The notes beneath the pieces were generated by a model. It was not told the origin of the DNA, did no database searches, and saw nothing but the letters and a program-made list of their open reading frames with translations. Source: Earliella scabrosa (lineage: Eukaryota > Basidiomycota > Agaricomycetes > Polyporales > Polyporaceae). Taken from it: a stretch of DNA of 64,000 nucleotides. Both the position numbers and the translations under genes were made by a program. The stretch spans positions 992,001 to 1,056,000 of the forward strand of contig JABYQQ010000015.1 of assembly GCA_022605405.1 (NCBI GenBank). The letters run 5' to 3'. Positions 62,311 to 64,000 of the stretch are shown piece after piece (within the stretch, counting starts at the first letter, position 1; every line of letters begins with the position of its first letter).

Positions 62311-62958
62311 TCATGAGCGGGTAGCGAATACGACGCCAAGCACGATGATGGCGACGAGGAGAATGGTGATGATGAGAGCGTACAGGCAACGCTTTGCCCA
62401 CTTGAGCTCGGTGCGACGCATGGACTCGATGAGCTCCTGGCGCTCGTACTCGGGCTTGGTCGTTTCCCAGTCTTCGGGCGCGCGGAGGGGAGAGAGGAGG
62501 ATGAAAGCTCCTGCGAGCCAGAACAGGGGGAACACTGGAGCGAAGGCAGCAGTGTGTCAATACTCATGCGATCCCATCGACAAGATAAAGGATGAGACTC
62601 ACGGAATCCGAACTTGAAGAGATACATGGCAAGAGTGGGCTGGTCCGAGACCTGCGTGTATGATGGAGGCTCAAGCGAGTCCTCGTAGGACGGCGGGACC
62701 TCGGAGTCGGCGATAGTGGACCGCCCGGCATCATCGTGGCGGCTGTCCCGGGTGCCAGTGAGGCTGAGGGTGCGGCGTGAGGTCGAAGGGCGGGACGCGC
62801 CAAAGAAGGCGTCAATGGCGTCTGTTCCGTTGTCAACGGAAGAGCGCGGGGGTAAGCTGCGGCAGTTGGGCTTCGAGGTCACGTTCGGGTGTCGCAGGGC
62901 GGTCGAAAAGACCGAAGAAGGTGGGGCGCGTGGAGGAAGAAGCGACGGGGGAAGACAT
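62311..62958 (-). CDS. Small membrane protein with two PPxY motifs
   Basis: Three exons on the minus strand: 62958-62883, 62821-62603, 62534-62311; 172 residues. The cytosolic N-terminal part contains EVPPSYEDSLEPPSYTQV, two PPxY motifs that bind WW domains of Nedd4/Rsp5-type ubiquitin ligases. It then has KFGFLFPLFWLAGAFILLSP (first membrane segment), a charged loop (RAPEDWETTKPEYERQELIE), and LYALIITILLVAIIVLGVVF (second segment) ending ATRS. This layout suggests an adaptor or cargo of a Rsp5-like ligase. The 60-nt first intron (donor gtgacc) is weak; without it the N-terminal frame terminates early. The start gives a conserved-looking MSSPVASSSTRPTFFGLF N-terminus. I do not know the family name. 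Confidence 0.72.
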
Positions 62959-63799
62959 TGTGTGAGAGGTCGATCAGCTCAAGGCGTGGTCTGGCTGGCG
63001 GGGATAGGAGGTGTTTGATGACAGTGCTGGACTCAGGCTGGACGGGAGGGACTCGGAAGCGGTGAGGAGCTCATGGCGGCGGGCGGGGTGAGATATATGC
63101 TGGCGGGAGAGGCAATCGGATGGCAATCGGTGAGGCACTCGAGGGCGGGATGCGTGGACACACAAACCCCGACGATTGCACGACGACGGCGACCGGATGT
63201 GGGCGACGGCGGTGGGCGTCCGTACTCACGTCCGCCCACACGGCCAAAGCGATACAAACAAACGCCTACGCACACAGGCGCTGAGAAAAATCTACATCAC
63301 ACCCACGTGAGAATAACGCGTCGCGTTGCGGGCGTCTAGCCCTCTGTCTTCTCCGCATCCAAACGCACTGCGACTCGCATTCTATGGGGAAAACGCATCA
63401 TCATAGCAAGGTTAGATATGACAATGCTACTACTGTAGGTAGCTGTCGGCTGATTGTTTCCTGTTCTATGTCTAACACTCCCTAGGCTCAGGCTCACCGC
63501 GATGACCTTGGTTGGTTGGTCGCACACTTGCCACTGCGTAATGGCTGGAAGACTGGTGGAGTGATGCTGTCAAGCAAGCGTCATCAGGCTATTATTGCAG
63601 CCCTCGGTCCAGCGAGGATGTCAGCTGTACCTGCGCATGAAGTCGCAACGGAGACGTGAGGCGACTGACGTCACTCCAACGCTGCCCTCTCCACCTCCCG
63701 CAACTCCGTCCTCGCCCTTTCACCGAGCCATAAATTCCGCCAAGAACTCTGCCAAGCCCCATCTCTCTTGCCCTCAGCCTCTCGAAGCCGCTTGTCGCC
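62959..63799. other. Intergenic between divergent genes
   Basis: Promoter regions of the PPxY protein gene and of the secreted protein gene. Nothing else recognised. Confidence 0.5.
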
Positions 63800-64000
63800 A
63801 TGATGATGCTCCCTGGTTCCCTGCTGGCGCTCTCTCTTGTTGCACTCGCTGCTGCGAGCCCCGCGCCCGCGCCTGCTCCCGTACCTCAACCCCAGGCTGC
63901 CTCAAGTATTGAGTCGGTATTCTCAAGTGCTACCGGAGCTGTCGCTTCTGCTTTGCCCAGTGCGTCTTCCCCTCACGCTTCGAATACGACGATACTGATC
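63800..64000 (+). CDS. Secreted protein, N-terminal part (3' end outside window)
   Basis: ATG 63800 opens MMMLPGSLLALSLVALAAAS, a classical signal peptide with likely cleavage after AAAS, followed by a Pro/Ala-rich spacer (PAPAPAPVPQPQAASS) and SIESVFSSATGAVASALP. Exon 1 ends at 63959 before a GT donor (gtgcgt); the remaining bases are intron. The mature protein and its function are outside the window. Ala/Pro linkers of this type occur in many secreted fungal enzymes and small secreted proteins, so no family is named. Confidence 0.75.
   Translation, partial: MMMLPGSLLALSLVALAAASPAPAPAPVPQPQAASSIESVFSSATGAVASALPSASSPHASNTTILI

Overview
The window looks like nuclear DNA of a filamentous basidiomycete (Agaricomycetes; a polypore-type genome is my inference). 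The genes carry many short GT-AG introns of about 50-70 bases. There are several F-box proteins, a DUF6535-type membrane protein, an Agaricomycete-type sesquiterpene synthase and an intron-containing tRNA-Tyr. No bacterial or viral operon structure is seen. Gene models were spliced by hand from both strands and checked for reading frame; there is no transcript evidence.

Layout. 0-16 kb holds the 3' end of an F-box-type gene, an F-box/WD40 protein, a sesquiterpene synthase, a SNF2-family ATPase, an F-box protein and a P-loop protein with a damaged Walker A motif. 16-29 kb is mostly housekeeping: a MITE-like element in the 5' flank of PAM17, PAM17, a four-TM RING-H2 ligase, ATP2, ADE4 (amidophosphoribosyltransferase) and an F-box/LRR-like protein. 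29-34.5 kb holds tRNA-Tyr with a nearby tRNA fragment, an FBXO31-like protein and a DUF6535 protein.

34.8-62 kb is the most unusual part. Six kinase-like paralogs (here K1-K6) share the same splice pattern, including an identical 39-nt exon that ends in the HRD arginine. All carry DFE instead of DFG and Arg at the usual Lys position. Interspersed are four very small genes (here S1-S4, about 87-95 codons). They share intron positions, intron phases, exon sizes (78 nt, then 71-77 nt) and a few invariant residues, including one Cys at a fixed position. I do not recognise this small family; it is my best candidate for something undescribed. K1, K2, S1 and S2 lie on the minus strand left of 42 kb. 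K3-K6, S3 and S4 lie on the plus strand right of 51 kb. Between the two arrays sit a low-complexity protein gene and a P4-ATPase flippase gene. The right edge has a PPxY membrane protein and the start of a secreted protein.

How the genes might work together: ATP2, PAM17, ADE4 and the flippase are independent housekeeping functions. The F-box proteins and the RING protein all point to ubiquitin ligation but are not obviously linked. The K and S genes are mixed in one neighbourhood and may share a function; that is inference from position and parallel duplication only.
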